38,748 nt of DNA from Helicobacter muridarum (GCF_000765805.2 NZ_JRPD02000019.1:1-38748), one strand, 5' to 3'. Positions 9,535 through 18,926 are shown, counted from the first letter of the stretch. The notes: generated by a model from the sequence alone, not told the origin. Translations and numbers: made by a program.

Positions 9535-9818
9535 TAAGCTTTTTCGCTTTTTTGAGCTATATTTACATCTTGAGAAGCAATTTTAGGCTCTATAACATGT
9601 GCCTCTATTGCTTCTGGTTTTTTTTCTTCTTTTACTTGAGTTTGAGTAACATTATTCTGCTCTGCTTGTGGCTTTTTATCATCATCTTCAAGCTCTTTCT
9701 TAAATGTTTTAATACCACTGCCAAGACCCTTTGCTAACTCTGGAATCTTTTTTGCACCAAATAACAACACAATAACTAGCAATACAACCAACCAATGCCA
9801 AATACTCATAGAACCCAT
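9534..9818 (-). CDS. tatA: Sec-independent protein translocase subunit TatA
   Basis: Pore-forming subunit of the twin-arginine export system. It has one N-terminal membrane helix ([17 protein letters not shown]), the conserved [20 protein letters not shown] hinge and amphipathic helix, and a charged Glu/Lys/Gln-rich tail. The frame could start earlier, at 9839, but the AGGAG at 9824-9828 and the family N-terminus point to ATG 9818, giving 94 residues. This choice also removes an overlap with gmk. A likely local client is the SRRGFL-bearing binding protein at 3381-4394. tatB and tatC are not in this window. Confidence 0.96.
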   Translation of the reverse strand: MGSMSIWHWLVVLLVIVLLFGAKKIPELAKGLGSGIKTFKKELEDDDKKPQAEQNNVTQTQVKEEKKPEAIEAHVIEPKIASQDVNIAQKSEKA

Positions 9819-9828
9819 GTAGCACTCC

Positions 9829-10479
9829 TCATACACCATATTTCATTAACAAATCTTGCATTTTACTAGCATGATTAAGCAAAATAATACTTTTAGCAAT
9901 ATGCAAAATTGCTTCTTTTGAGTCTTCTATATTATCATTAATTAGCAAATAGTCAAACGCATCCGCATATTTTAGTTCATCTAAGGCATTGCGAATACGC
10001 TTTTGTATTATATGTTTAGAATCTGTTTGTCTTTTTAAGAGTCTCGATTCAAGCGTGGCTAAATCCTTAGTTGTAATAAAAACAGATTTAGCATTCGGAT
10101 AGAATTTCTTAATGCTATTATGTCCTCTTACATCAACATCGCATACGATGAAGCGATTATTTAATATTCCTTCTTGGAATTGACATAACCCAGTACCATA
10201 GAAATTATCATGCACTTGCTCATATTCAAGAAAATTGCCTAGCTCTATATCACGATAAAAATCTTCTTTAGATACGAAAAAATATTCCCTACCATGCAAT
10301 TCACCCTCTCTCATGCTTCTTGTTGTAGTAGAAATAGAGAAATAAATATTACTTATATAATATCTCAAGAAATTAGTAAGAGTGCTTTTACCAGCACCAG
10401 ATGGACCAGAAATAATCATTATATTATATGGTAAATTAGAACAATAATGAGCTTTTTCATTTAAAATAGAATCTAGCAT
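9829..10479 (-). CDS. gmk: Guanylate kinase
   Basis: Phosphorylates GMP to GDP with ATP. The P-loop GPSGAGKS is at residues 25-32, followed by the GMP-binding [21 protein letters not shown] region and the [13 protein letters not shown] segment. Length (216) is normal with a short N-terminal extension before the P-loop. It starts only five bases after the chePep stop, with no strong ribosome site of its own, which suggests coupling to chePep translation. tatA follows ten bases after its stop. Confidence 0.97.
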   Translation of the reverse strand: MLDSILNEKAHYCSNLPYNIMIISGPSGAGKSTLTNFLRYYISNIYFSISTTTRSMREGELHGREYFFVSKEDFYRDIELGNFLEYEQVHDNFYGTGLCQFQEGILNNRFIVCDVDVRGHNSIKKFYPNAKSVFITTKDLATLESRLLKRQTDSKHIIQKRIRNALDELKYADAFDYLLINDNIEDSKEAILHIAKSIILLNHASKMQDLLMKYGV

Positions 10480-10484
10480 GATTA

Positions 10485-13400
10485 CTACTTATTACCGTCA
10501 TATTGATCATCAAAGTTCAAAGTAAAACTTATATTTGCACCCTTGAGGATTTCTTGTATTTTATCCTTAGGTGCTTCACGTAAAAAGTCTATAAAAGAAT
10601 TTCCATCCATTTGTTTTACATCAGATATATTTGTTGTAGCATATTTGGAGTCAAAATCTATGTTATCACTTCTGATAGTATGAGAATCCATAATATTTGG
10701 CTTTAAGTCATCTTGCGAATCAATAATGCTTTGGGTAGAATCTTTTTCTATATCCTGCAAATTAGGCATATCTTGAGCTAGCATATCCTCTGATGGTTTG
10801 CTCTTGACATTTTCATCTATAACTTGTTCATCTATAGAGCCCACATCTACTATCTCTATATTTTCTTCATTTTGCCTCTCTTCATCTAAGATTTCTTTGC
10901 TTAATTCCTCTTTGCTTAAATTGTCTTCTAAACTTTCTTTATCTAAACTATCTTCCACATTTGAATTAGCAATTCCTAAATCAAATTCATTAATCTCATA
11001 CTTACTATCTTTTAAGTCTGTGGCTTTATCAAAAATATCATCCACAATAGAATCAACTTCTGATTCCAGACCATTTGATACCTGATCTATATCGGTTTCA
11101 CTTTGATCGTGTAAGTCATTATGAGAAGATAAATTATCTTCAGATATGGGTTCTGAATCCAAACTTATATCTATATTATTATCAATATTATATTCATTAC
11201 TTTCTATTGATTCTAGGTCTTTTTGAGCCTCTTCACGCAATTCTTCTTGTAAATTATTGCCTGATGAATCAGTTTGTTGCAATAAATATTGTTCTCCTAA
11301 TGCCTCCGCAACTGCAAACTCGCTAAGACTCTCAATGCTATCCTCATTAGACATAAGTTCTCTACTAGAAGTATTATCAGATGGATTTTTACTATCTAGC
11401 ATAATATCATCTGACAAATCCAAATTACTACCCAAGTCTTCTTTCTCAATAATAGAATTATCAGAAACATCTTGCGCAGAATCTTCACTAACCTCAAAAT
11501 CAGTGGAAGCACCTGTATCTTTTAATAGACTATTAACATCATCTAATATATCTTTATCAAAGATTGTCTTAGGCTCTTCATCTGTTTGTTCCAAATCCTC
11601 AATGTCTAACATATCTGATTCTAATGGCTGAGATAAATCTTTATCTTGTTCAATAGCAATATCTTCAATATCTTTTTCTATCATATTTACAGTATCATCT
11701 ATTGCTTCAGCATTTTGTTCTTCTAATGAAGAGTTCTCTAACTCCGAAGAATCTATATCAACAAGATTACTTGCATCATCATTTGGCAGATCTAAATCAG
11801 AATTTACTTGTGATAAAGAATCTTGATCCAAAGAATCCAAACTCACAGAATCTTGATCTAATAAATCTTGAGGCATGTCAATAGGCAAATCTTGACTTGA
11901 TGATAATTGATTTTCTTCTTCTAAAACAGGCTTATCATCATCTGGAGGAACTAAATCATCCAATGTTAAATACACAACATTACTCGTATCTAATTCTAAT
12001 GATTGGTCAGGTTTAGAATCATTAAGTGAAGAAGTATCTAACAAATCATCATTACTTTGTAAATCATTAGATTCATCATCTTCTGCTTCATGGCTAGTAA
12101 AAGAATCTTCTTGTGGTAAAACGTCTTGTGAGAAATCTTCTAGCTCTGAAGAACTTTGGTTATTATCGTTATCTAAAGCCTCATTTTGAAATTCACTTAC
12201 TGATAAATCTTCTACTAGCAAATCATCAGCAGAAATATCATCTACATTTGCACCTAAATCTATATTTGATTGTTCAATATCTGTTGTATCTGCGTCTTGC
12301 GTAATATTTTGTTGCTCCTGCTGCTCAAAACTCTCTTGAGTATTTTGTAGATTATCAAGAGACTCTAAGTCTAATGGATATGAGCTATTAGCAGTTGCAT
12401 CATCTATCATGTCATTATTGGCGGCTATATCATCATGAGAATCTTCTGTATGAGAATCCTCTAAAGTCTCAGAATCGACAAACGAATCACCCAAATCGCT
12501 ATAATCAATATCTTCGGCACTTATTTCATCTTGTGTTTGCATGTCATTAGAACTACCCAAATCTAATTCATCGCTTAAAATGTTATCTGGGCTTATATCA
12601 GATTTAGCATCACCAATAAAATTATCAGCGGGAACATCACTAGGAACTTCGTTTGATTCCGTTTTATCATTAGAATCATCAAAAACAGCATCAAGGTCTG
12701 CATTTAGATCATCAAGTGAACTAATTTTTACTTGGTTTTCCTCGTTAGAAGTATTTGCAATATCATCAATATCTATATCACTTGATACATCATCAACACT
12801 AGGAATATCAATATTAGAATCTGATGAATTAACATCAAGTAAATCATTGGTAGAATCAACATTATTAGTATTATCTTCTTTGCTAGTTATATCTAATTCG
12901 TTTTGGGAATCTAAAATATCTGTAATGTCTAAAGTGCTTGTAGTATCATCTACTATTTGTTCCTGCTTGGAATCTAAATCAAGCTCATTTATAGATTCCA
13001 AGCTATCGGCCAAACCCTCCGATGAATCCTTATTAGCATCTTCAATTGTATTATCCAAGTCTTTATCTGGTTCTAAATCTTCCTCTTGGATTTTAGCTTC
13101 CTCCTCTGTCTTGGTTTGCAAGAACTTCTTAGGGCTTGGCATAAGCATATCTCTCTCATCATCGCTTAATAAAAAGTCATCAGTTACATCTTCTGCATTT
13201 CGCAATGCCTCCTCGTCTAATGCTGAATTAGAATCTTCAAGTGTATCTGGTGATTTATTTGTGCCTGCAGACTTTAGCATAGACGAATCAACAATAGCAT
13301 CTAAGTCAAAGTTAGATAAGTCTAGAGGGCTACTATCCTGCGGACTCGGTTGTAAATCGCTCAAATCACTACCAAAGTCAATGCTTGATTTATTATCTAT

Positions 13401-14105
13401 ATCAAGAGCATCAGGATTAACAGAGCCCAGATCATCAGCTTTATCATCTTTGCTAAGCTTAGCCTCACTAATTGTGTCATCATTATCTAAGTCGCTTTCA
13501 AGTGGCTCATCAGGGGCATCGTTTTCTGAAGGCTTATCCTCATTTATATCTGAGCCATCTTTTGTATCTGTGGAGCTAGAGTCCTCTGTTTCACCAAGAG
13601 ATGAGAAATCAAGGTTATCCAAATCTATGTCTAATCCATCTCCCTCTTGTTCTTCCTTATCTACTATTGCTTGCGCTTCATCATTAATTGATTGCAATGA
13701 TACTTCTTCATAACCTTGAACTGGTTCAATAATTTCCTCATCTAAGTCAGCATTAGGTTCTATATCAAAATCATTTAGTTCGCCATCTTTTGGCATACAT
13801 TGATTTAGAATCTCTAAAATATCTGTTGGTAAAAAGGGCTTTTGAATGGCAATATTAAAATCATTTTTATTTACTTCAGTCTTGCGACCAAAAAGTAAAC
13901 ATACCTTAATATGATTTTGCAAAGACATCAATGTAACTTGATTCTTCCTAACATTCTCATCATCTACTATTATACAAATAAATCCCTTGAAGTTAAAATT
14001 CGGTGGGATTATTGCAAGATTCTCAACCTCTAGGTTTAGCTTTTTACTTGCTACATCTACAAGTTTTTTAATCACTGGGTTTTGATTGATAAGTAATACT
14101 TTCAT
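10485..14105 (-). CDS. chePep: ChePep-like chemotaxis/flagellar pole regulator, very long Asp/Ser-rich
   Basis: A 1206-residue acidic protein. Residues 1-105 resemble a response-regulator receiver domain: MKVLLINQNP (first strand), FICIIVDDENV with Asp48/Asp49 at the phosphoacceptor strand, and AIQKPFLPTDILEIL with the KPF motif at 89-91. Residues about 110-1150 are low-complexity, dominated by Asp, Ser, Leu, Asn and Glu with recurring DLDSL/SLDDL phrases. The last 50 residues form a compact conserved-looking domain (MDGNSFIDFLREAPKDKIQEIL). This three-part build and the place directly before gmk-tatA-argS match H. pylori HP0322 (poly-E-rich protein, ChePep), which controls flagellar rotation from the cell pole. 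It is much longer than the H. pylori protein as I recall it. It heads the six-gene run. Confidence 0.85.
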   Translation of the reverse strand: MKVLLINQNPVIKKLVDVASKKLNLEVENLAIIPPNFNFKGFICIIVDDENVRKNQVTLMSLQNHIKVCLLFGRKTEVNKNDFNIAIQKPFLPTDILEILNQCMPKDGELNDFDIEPNADLDEEIIEPVQGYEEVSLQSINDEAQAIVDKEEQEGDGLDIDLDNLDFSSLGETEDSSSTDTKDGSDINEDKPSENDAPDEPLESDLDNDDTISEAKLSKDDKADDLGSVNPDALDIDNKSSIDFGSDLSDLQPSPQDSSPLDLSNFDLDAIVDSSMLKSAGTNKSPDTLEDSNSALDEEALRNAEDVTDDFLLSDDERDMLMPSPKKFLQTKTEEEAKIQEEDLEPDKDLDNTIEDANKDSSEGLADSLESINELDLDSKQEQIVDDTTSTLDITDILDSQNELDITSKEDNTNNVDSTNDLLDVNSSDSNIDIPSVDDVSSDIDIDDIANTSNEENQVKISSLDDLNADLDAVFDDSNDKTESNEVPSDVPADNFIGDAKSDISPDNILSDELDLGSSNDMQTQDEISAEDIDYSDLGDSFVDSETLEDSHTEDSHDDIAANNDMIDDATANSSYPLDLESLDNLQNTQESFEQQEQQNITQDADTTDIEQSNIDLGANVDDISADDLLVEDLSVSEFQNEALDNDNNQSSSELEDFSQDVLPQEDSFTSHEAEDDESNDLQSNDDLLDTSSLNDSKPDQSLELDTSNVVYLTLDDLVPPDDDKPVLEEENQLSSSQDLPIDMPQDLLDQDSVSLDSLDQDSLSQVNSDLDLPNDDASNLVDIDSSELENSSLEEQNAEAIDDTVNMIEKDIEDIAIEQDKDLSQPLESDMLDIEDLEQTDEEPKTIFDKDILDDVNSLLKDTGASTDFEVSEDSAQDVSDNSIIEKEDLGSNLDLSDDIMLDSKNPSDNTSSRELMSNEDSIESLSEFAVAEALGEQYLLQQTDSSGNNLQEELREEAQKDLESIESNEYNIDNNIDISLDSEPISEDNLSSHNDLHDQSETDIDQVSNGLESEVDSIVDDIFDKATDLKDSKYEINEFDLGIANSNVEDSLDKESLEDNLSKEELSKEILDEERQNEENIEIVDVGSIDEQVIDENVKSKPSEDMLAQDMPNLQDIEKDSTQSIIDSQDDLKPNIMDSHTIRSDNIDFDSKYATTNISDVKQMDGNSFIDFLREAPKDKIQEILKGANISFTLNFDDQYDGNK

Positions 14106-14165
14106 TATGCCTTCTTTAGAACAATCTTAGCTCTTGCGAGAATCTTGGTAAAATATTGGTTTAAT

Positions 14166-14171
14166 ATTATA
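14166..14171 (-). promoter_or_regulatory. -10 element of the chePep operon promoter
   Basis: On the minus strand TATAAT is preceded by CTATGG, and no clear -35 box lies upstream, the common housekeeping pattern in Helicobacter. Transcription would start near 14159, about 54 bases before the chePep ATG. The nucT gene diverges from the same 107-base gap, so the two promoters probably overlap. Confidence 0.5.
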
Positions 14172-14212
14172 CCATAGATAGAGTTGTAATATATATCTGA
14201 ACAGGAGAGCTA

Positions 14213-14791
14213 ATGAAAAAAAACAAAAAATATAGTATTTTACTAAACAACATGAGAATTATATTCTCCTTATTTGCTTTTTTATTAATAGCAACATATG
14301 CTAATGCTAATAATAACAAAGAAAGATTCTATATAATGCCATATGAGCAACAAGAGGCAATCAAAGATCTAACAAATTCAATAATGCAAGCTAAGACTAA
14401 GATTGATATAGCTATCTATAGTTTTACTAATAGGGAAATTGCTAAAGCATTAAGAGAAGCAAGCAACAAAGGAGTAAAGATTAATATTATATATGACTCT
14501 GGGCAAAAAAAGGCTGAAAATAGCACTATAGGATATTTAGAAAAATTTGATAACATACATACATGTCTATTAGAGGGTAAAACTGCTAGAAATGGCAAAT
14601 ATAATGGGATCATGCATCAAAAAATGATAATTATAGATGACAACCTCATTGGGCTAGGTAGTGCAAATTGGAGCAAAAACGCTTTTGAAAACAATTACGA
14701 GACATTATATTTTACATATTCTACTGATACTGTAAAGAAAGCTTCGCACTATTTTAAAGATATGTTAAAACAATGCAAACCATTTATATAA
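14213..14791 (+). CDS. nucT: Phospholipase-D-type periplasmic/membrane nuclease NucT
   Basis: Single-HKD nuclease of the PLD superfamily. The motif HQKMIIID has His135, Lys137 and Asp142, followed by GLGSANWSKNAFENNYE, which is diagnostic of the Nuc/NucT group that works as a dimer. A signal peptide or anchor spans about residues 14-32 (MRIIFSLFAFLLIATYANA). The H. pylori relative HP0323 is a surface nuclease tied to DNA uptake and purine supply. AGGAGAG lies five bases before ATG 14213. It diverges from the chePep operon, as in H. pylori. An internal ATG at codon 14 would give a more typical signal peptide, but the ribosome site supports the upstream start. Confidence 0.92.
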   Translation: MKKNKKYSILLNNMRIIFSLFAFLLIATYANANNNKERFYIMPYEQQEAIKDLTNSIMQAKTKIDIAIYSFTNREIAKALREASNKGVKINIIYDSGQKKAENSTIGYLEKFDNIHTCLLEGKTARNGKYNGIMHQKMIIIDDNLIGLGSANWSKNAFENNYETLYFTYSTDTVKKASHYFKDMLKQCKPFI

Positions 14792-14808
14792 GCAATTATT
14801 TTCATAAA

Positions 14809-14826
14809 GCAAACTGTTTTGTTTGC
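14809..14826. terminator. Possible bidirectional terminator hairpin between nucT and gmd
   Basis: GCAAAC and GTTTGC form a 6-bp inverted repeat with a six-base loop between two converging genes. A weak T-rich run follows only on the minus side (TTTATGAAAAT). It is plausible as a shared terminator but the U tract is poor. Confidence 0.35.
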
Positions 14827-14940
14827 CAAACAAATGTAATTATTAAGTTAAATTATTTAATAGTTAAGTTCATTAAAGTGGGTTTTAGTAGATATTACTA
14901 AAAGTTACAAAGAGCATATTTTGCTTTTTTGATAAATAGC

Positions 14941-16053
14941 CTACTCGTAATATCTCATGATATTAAAGCCACCATCTTGAATATATTTTTCCTTTTGCAT
15001 AAGCTTCATATCGCTACTCATCATATCTCTTATCAAATCTTGCAAACTATGCTTGGGTTTCCAACCTAGCAATTCTTGAGCCTTGCTGGAATCCCCTAGC
15101 AATAAATCAACCTCTGTAGGACGAAAATATCTCTCATCAACAACTACTACCTCCTTACCTAAAGGAAGCTTAATATCTCCACTACAAGAGTTAATAATCC
15201 CTTTTTCATTAATACCATCGCCAATAAACTCAATATCTATTCCAATCTCCTTAAAGCTTAGCCTCACAAACTCGCGAACTTCCGTAGTAACGCCTGTAGC
15301 AATAACAAAATCATCAGGTTTGTCCTGCTGTAAAATCAAATACATGGCTTCTACATAATCCTTTGCATGACCCCAATCCCTCTTAGCAGATAAGTTTCCA
15401 AGATATAGCTTATCTTGCAACCCAAGAGCGATTTTACTTACTGCGCGAGTTATTTTACGAGTTACAAATGTCTCACCTCTAATTGGGCTTTCATGATTAA
15501 AGAGGATTCCATTGCTAGCAAAGATATTATATGCCTCGCGATAATTTATAGTAATCCAATAAGCATAAAGCTTTGCGCATGCATATGGAGAACGTGGATA
15601 AAAAGGTGTTTTTTCATTCTGCGGGACACTTTGCACTAAGCCATAAAGCTCACTAGTAGAGGCTTGATATATTTTGCAAGTTTCTTGCATTTCTAAAATC
15701 CTAAGAGCTTCAAGCAAGCGCAAAGTGCCTATCCCATCTGCATTTGCAGTATACTCTGGAGATTCAAAACTAACTGCTACATGACTCATTGCAGCAAGAT
15801 TATAGATTTCTTGCGGTTTTATCTCTTGGATAATGCGAATAAGATTTGTAGAATCTGTCAAATCCCCATAGTGTAAAAAGAAATTACGATTACTAATATG
15901 TGGATCTTGATATAAGTGATCTATTCTATCGGTATTAAAGAGAGAAGCCCTACGCTTAATTCCATGCACTTCATAACCAAGATTTAGCAGAAACTCAGCT
16001 AAATACGCACCATCTTGTCCTGTTATCCCCGTAATCAATGCTACTTTACTCAT
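14941..16053 (-). CDS. gmd: GDP-mannose 4,6-dehydratase
   Basis: Converts GDP-D-mannose to GDP-4-keto-6-deoxymannose, the first step to GDP-fucose and related deoxyhexoses for surface glycans. The NAD(P)-binding GITGQDG is at residues 9-15, and the catalytic Tyr157-x3-Lys161 lies in [12 protein letters not shown] with STSELYG just before it. Length (370) is standard. AAGGA precedes ATG 16053. It stands alone: the GDP-fucose synthase gene that usually follows gmd is not in this window, so the end product is not determined. Confidence 0.97.
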   Translation of the reverse strand: MSKVALITGITGQDGAYLAEFLLNLGYEVHGIKRRASLFNTDRIDHLYQDPHISNRNFFLHYGDLTDSTNLIRIIQEIKPQEIYNLAAMSHVAVSFESPEYTANADGIGTLRLLEALRILEMQETCKIYQASTSELYGLVQSVPQNEKTPFYPRSPYACAKLYAYWITINYREAYNIFASNGILFNHESPIRGETFVTRKITRAVSKIALGLQDKLYLGNLSAKRDWGHAKDYVEAMYLILQQDKPDDFVIATGVTTEVREFVRLSFKEIGIDIEFIGDGINEKGIINSCSGDIKLPLGKEVVVVDERYFRPTEVDLLLGDSSKAQELLGWKPKHSLQDLIRDMMSSDMKLMQKEKYIQDGGFNIMRYYE

Positions 16054-16089
16054 AATATATCCTTAAAGTTAGGTGATATTAGGCTATTG

Positions 16090-16117
16090 ATTATAGCCAA
16101 TATTCAAAACTTGTTAA
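16090..16117 (-). promoter_or_regulatory. Promoter of gmd with overlapping dyad
   Basis: On the minus strand TTAACA (16117-16112), a 16-base spacer and TATAAT (16095-16090) form a good housekeeping promoter about 35 bases before the gmd ATG. The -10 box sits inside a perfect 6-bp dyad, GGCTAT/ATAGCC (16082-16087 and 16093-16098), which could be an operator or chance. Confidence 0.5.
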
Positions 16118-16295
16118 GCTAAATTAACATAAAAACATATAATTTAAATTGTAATTTAGTATTATCATACATTACAAAAATGCTATCTAATATAAAAAAT
16201 AATATTATAAAAATAGTAGAATCATAAATACTAGGCAAGTTAAATGATTATAGATTATTTTAATATGGAAGTATAAAGTAAACTTAATATTAACA

Positions 16296-16382
16296 TGGCC
16301 GAGAGAGAGGGATTCGAACCCCCGGAGGTTTTGCCTCAACGGTTTTCAAGACCGCCGCTTTCGACCACTCAGCCATCTCTCG
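16296..16382 (-). tRNA. tRNA-Ser (anticodon UGA)
   Basis: Read on the minus strand from 16382. The acceptor strands CGAGAGA and TCTCTCG pair, the anticodon loop is CTTGAAA with TGA, there is a long variable arm as expected for serine, and the T loop is TTCGAAT. G73 and an encoded CCA (16298-16296) end it. It is the last of five tRNA genes. Confidence 0.96.
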
Positions 16383-16388
16383 AAATAA

Positions 16389-16463
16389 TGGAGGCGACAC
16401 TCGGAATCGAACCGAGGAATCAGAGCTTTGCAGGCTCGTGCCTTACCACTTGGCTATGTCGCC
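16389..16463 (-). tRNA. tRNA-Cys (anticodon GCA)
   Basis: Minus strand from 16463. Acceptor GGCGACA pairs with TGTCGCC, the anticodon loop is CTGCAAA with GCA, and the T loop is TTCGATT. U73, the discriminator expected for cysteine, is followed by an encoded CCA. Only six bases separate it from the serine gene. Confidence 0.96.
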
Positions 16464-16475
16464 ATAATCATGTGG

Positions 16476-16561
16476 TGGTGCCCAAGACCGGACTTGAACC
16501 GGTACGAACTAGGTTCGAGGGATTTTAAGTCCCTTGTGTCTACCATTTCCACCACCTGGGC
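16476..16561 (-). tRNA. tRNA-Leu (anticodon UAA)
   Basis: Minus strand from 16561. Acceptor GCCCAGG pairs with CTTGGGC (one G-U), the anticodon loop is CTTAAAA with TAA, a long variable arm follows (CGAACCTAGTTCG), and A73-CCA is encoded. It reads UUA codons, which dominate leucine use in AT-rich DNA. Confidence 0.96.
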
Positions 16562-16588
16562 TAAACATACAAAATCTTAACAATAAAA

Positions 16589-16663
16589 TGGAGCGGGAAA
16601 CGGGGATCGAACCCGCGGCCCCAACCTTGGCAAGGTTGTGCTCTACCACTGAGCTATTCCCGC
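16589..16663 (-). tRNA. tRNA-Gly (anticodon GCC)
   Basis: Minus strand from 16663. Acceptor GCGGGAA pairs with TTCCCGC, the anticodon loop is TTGCCAA with GCC, and the T loop is TTCGATC. U73 and an encoded CCA finish it. The D arm is TAGCTCAGTGGTAGAGCA. Confidence 0.96.
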
Positions 16664-16698
16664 AAGCATCAAAAAGTCTAAATATAGACTAACGGTCA

Positions 16699-16783
16699 TG
16701 GTGCGGAAGAGAGGAATCGAACCTCCATGCCTTGCGGCGCTAGATCCTAAGTCTAGTGCGTCTGCCAGTTTCGCCACTTCCGC
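16699..16783 (-). tRNA. tRNA-Leu (anticodon UAG)
   Basis: Minus strand from 16783. Acceptor GCGGAAG pairs with CTTCCGC, the anticodon loop is CTTAGGA with TAG, and a long variable arm follows (CGCCGCAAGGCAT). A73-CCA is encoded. It is the first gene of the cluster and so nearest the promoter. Confidence 0.96.
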
Positions 16784-16813
16784 AAAGAATAAACTGTTAA
16801 AACTAAGGCTATA

Positions 16814-16819
16814 ATTATA
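16814..16819 (-). promoter_or_regulatory. -10 element for the tRNA cluster
   Basis: On the minus strand TATAAT lies 31 bases before the first tRNA, preceded by TTTTGGT and with no canonical -35 box. A start near 16807 would give a short leader. The same gap (16784-16909) separates the cluster from xerH, which is on the same strand, so some read-through from xerH is possible. Confidence 0.55.
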
Positions 16820-16909
16820 ACCAAAATAGGCTTAATATAACTTTAAACCATCAAATTAATACAAAACAATTTTGCACAAAAAATCAAAATAGAACAACAC
16901 AACATAATA

Positions 16910-18007
16910 TTATTTATATTTAAAATCAGCCATGATATTCGCCGTGTGTTTTAACTTTTCATTATCAAAATGTGTATAAATTCTACTTGTCTCAACACTG
17001 CTATGTCCAAGACTTTCTTGCACCAATACCAAATCCTTACTACGATTGTAAAGCAAGGTAGCAAAACTATGTCGTAATAAATGCGCACCATTTTTTGCCT
17101 TACGAATGCCTGCACTAAGTAGCAGATTCTCAATAATAACATAAATATAAGATTGTGCTGGGACATTAAATTTTCTATTGATAAACAAAGGCATATTGTC
17201 ATCATTTGCATTAGAAAAATTTTTACGTAATTCAACCCATGCGTTATAATATTCATCAATCAAGTTTGCCTGCACAAAAACTACACGCATCTTATTACCC
17301 TTACCGCGAAGTCTCAAACGATAATAGCCACCTTCTAGCGAAATATCCTTATATCCGATTTCAAGAATCTCGCTAACCCTAGCTCCGCTATAAATAATCA
17401 TAAGAATAATTAGCTGATTTCTAAGTCTTACTAATGGATTTATATGCTTTTGTCTAATATCATATCGCTTCAAAACCTCCAAGAATCTATCAATCTCATC
17501 CGCTGTTAAGAATTCCGGCAAATCATGCTTTGTGGAAGATTGAGAGCCAATAAGCTCCATAGAATAAATATGCGAAGCTCCGTTTTCGACTTCATTGTTC
17601 TTTTGTATAAACTCAAAGAAATTTGTCAGGGCAAATTGATAGTTTCGCAATGTTGCATTGCTAAGATTTGCAGTATAAATGCTTAAAAATTCTTGAACAT
17701 TATTAACTTCAATCTCACGCATATCAGAAAATCCAGCTCTAATACAATAATCGTAAAAAAATAAAAGAGGATTAGCATAAGTATTAATTCCAAGCAACCC
17801 TATACGCCTAGCCTTTTTGCAGATTTTACGAATATCATCAATAGAATTTCTGCCACCGCTTTGAATCTCTTGTATAACTTCTGCAAACGCTTTTTTATCC
17901 TTAACGCGATATGCAGTTAGATTCATAAATTTTGCATAAAAAAATCTTTCAAGCCAAAATCTAATAGAGACGTCAAAACCTTTCTCATTGTTCAATAAAT
18001 ATGCCAT
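16910..18007 (-). CDS. xerH: Tyrosine recombinase XerH
   Basis: Site-specific recombinase that resolves chromosome dimers at the dif site in epsilon-group bacteria, working alone instead of as XerC/XerD. All six catalytic residues are visible: Arg210 (YSGARVSEI), Lys236 (RGKGNK), His309 and Arg312 (HLLRHSFA), His335 (LGHSS) and the nucleophile Tyr344 (SRIYTHF). The His, second Arg, second His and Tyr numbers are those I recall for the H. pylori enzyme. The N-terminal half (about 1-150) is the DNA-clamp domain. AAGGA lies seven bases before ATG 18007. It follows thiG by 38 bases and is probably co-transcribed with it. No convincing dif site was found in the window. Confidence 0.95.
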   Translation of the reverse strand: MAYLLNNEKGFDVSIRFWLERFFYAKFMNLTAYRVKDKKAFAEVIQEIQSGGRNSIDDIRKICKKARRIGLLGINTYANPLLFFYDYCIRAGFSDMREIEVNNVQEFLSIYTANLSNATLRNYQFALTNFFEFIQKNNEVENGASHIYSMELIGSQSSTKHDLPEFLTADEIDRFLEVLKRYDIRQKHINPLVRLRNQLIILMIIYSGARVSEILEIGYKDISLEGGYYRLRLRGKGNKMRVVFVQANLIDEYYNAWVELRKNFSNANDDNMPLFINRKFNVPAQSYIYVIIENLLLSAGIRKAKNGAHLLRHSFATLLYNRSKDLVLVQESLGHSSVETSRIYTHFDNEKLKHTANIMADFKYK

Positions 18008-18045
18008 GTAAAATCCTTTTAGTATTTATTAGGCTTTCAATCGAG

Positions 18046-18819
18046 TTAAAGAGCGGGCATATAATCAGTAGGGGAACTAGCAGTAGCAAATGGTTTTTTG
18101 GCAATGCGACCGGCCTCATAACTTAGTCTACCAGCTTCTACTGCAAGCTTCATTGCTTGTGCCATTTTGATTGGATCTTTTGCTTGTGCAATAGCTGTGT
18201 TGCTTAACACACCGTCAGCTCCAAGCTCCATAGCAATGCTTGCATCACTAGCACAACCAACGCCAGCATCTACGATTACAGGAATACTTATTGCTTCTTT
18301 AATAAACATAATATTGTATTTATTTTGGATTCCAAGTCCACTACCAATAGGAGCAGCTAGCGGCATAACAGCACTTGCACCACTATCTTCCAATTTTTTT
18401 GCCATTATGGGGTCATCATTTGTATATACTAGGGTTTTAAATCCAGACTTGGCTAGAATCTTAGTAGCCTCTAGCGTTTCTACTACATCAGGATATAGTG
18501 TTTTTTTAGTATCACCAATAATCTCAAGCTTAACAAAGTCAATACCTGTTCCCTCTCGCACTAACTCAAAGAGGCTAACAGCTTCTTTAGCAGTGGTGCA
18601 ACCCGCAGAATTAGGCAAAAATGAAATATTTGTTCCCTTAAAATAATCTAAAAGATTTTCAGTTTTGTTATCAAGAATATTAATTCTCCTAACTGCAACT
18701 GTTATCATCTCCGCACCACTTGCCAAAGTAGCTTCCTTTGTTATTTGGAAATTCTCATATTTTCCGCTTCCTACAATTAAACGAGAATTAAATACCCTAT
18801 TTGAAATAACCAGCGACAT
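18046..18819 (-). CDS. thiG: Thiazole synthase ThiG
   Basis: Forms the thiazole ring of thiamine from deoxyxylulose phosphate, dehydroglycine and ThiS thiocarboxylate. The Schiff-base lysine is Lys97 in [10 protein letters not shown]. Other conserved segments are [18 protein letters not shown]-type [19 protein letters not shown] and [11 protein letters not shown]. The frame extends to a TTG at 18831, but GGGAG five bases before ATG 18819 fixes the start, giving 257 residues, the normal length. thiS, thiF and thiH are not adjacent. An A22 tract (T22 on this strand) lies about 85 bases upstream. Confidence 0.95.
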   Translation of the reverse strand: MSLVISNRVFNSRLIVGSGKYENFQITKEATLASGAEMITVAVRRINILDNKTENLLDYFKGTNISFLPNSAGCTTAKEAVSLFELVREGTGIDFVKLEIIGDTKKTLYPDVVETLEATKILAKSGFKTLVYTNDDPIMAKKLEDSGASAVMPLAAPIGSGLGIQNKYNIMFIKEAISIPVIVDAGVGCASDASIAMELGADGVLSNTAIAQAKDPIKMAQAMKLAVEAGRLSYEAGRIAKKPFATASSPTDYMPAL

Positions 18820-18904
18820 AATAGCTCCCAATAGTCTAAGTTTAATAATTAATATATTTTAATATAAAAAAATAGTCTATTTTTAAATATGGGATCCTCG
18901 AAAC

Positions 18905-18926
18905 AAAAAAAAAAAAAAAAAAAAAA
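18905..18926. repeat. Homopolymeric A22 tract upstream of thiG
   Basis: Twenty-two consecutive A residues on the plus strand (T22 when read toward thiG). The tract starts 86 bases before the thiG ATG, within range of a promoter or its upstream element. Homopolymers of this length slip during replication, and in Helicobacter such tracts alter promoter spacing and phase-vary gene expression. It is directly flanked by ATCCTCGAAAC on one side and AT-rich sequence on the other. Confidence 0.85.

Noticed and set aside
12541-13713. 390-codon plus-strand open frame inside chePep
   Set aside because: It is a Ser/Leu-rich mirror of the Asp/Ser/Leu-rich chePep codons, without a ribosome site. The minus-strand frame has the receiver head and conserved tail. 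The shorter plus-strand frames across 10798-12304 are explained in the same way.
16295-16528. 77-codon plus-strand frame
   Set aside because: It is antisense to the tRNA-Ser, tRNA-Cys and tRNA-Leu genes; its peptide (GFEPP..., GLEPVRTRFEGF) is the well-known false product of reading tRNA genes backward.
18167-18646. 159-codon plus-strand frame
   Set aside because: Entirely antisense to thiG, which has intact family motifs and a good ribosome site.
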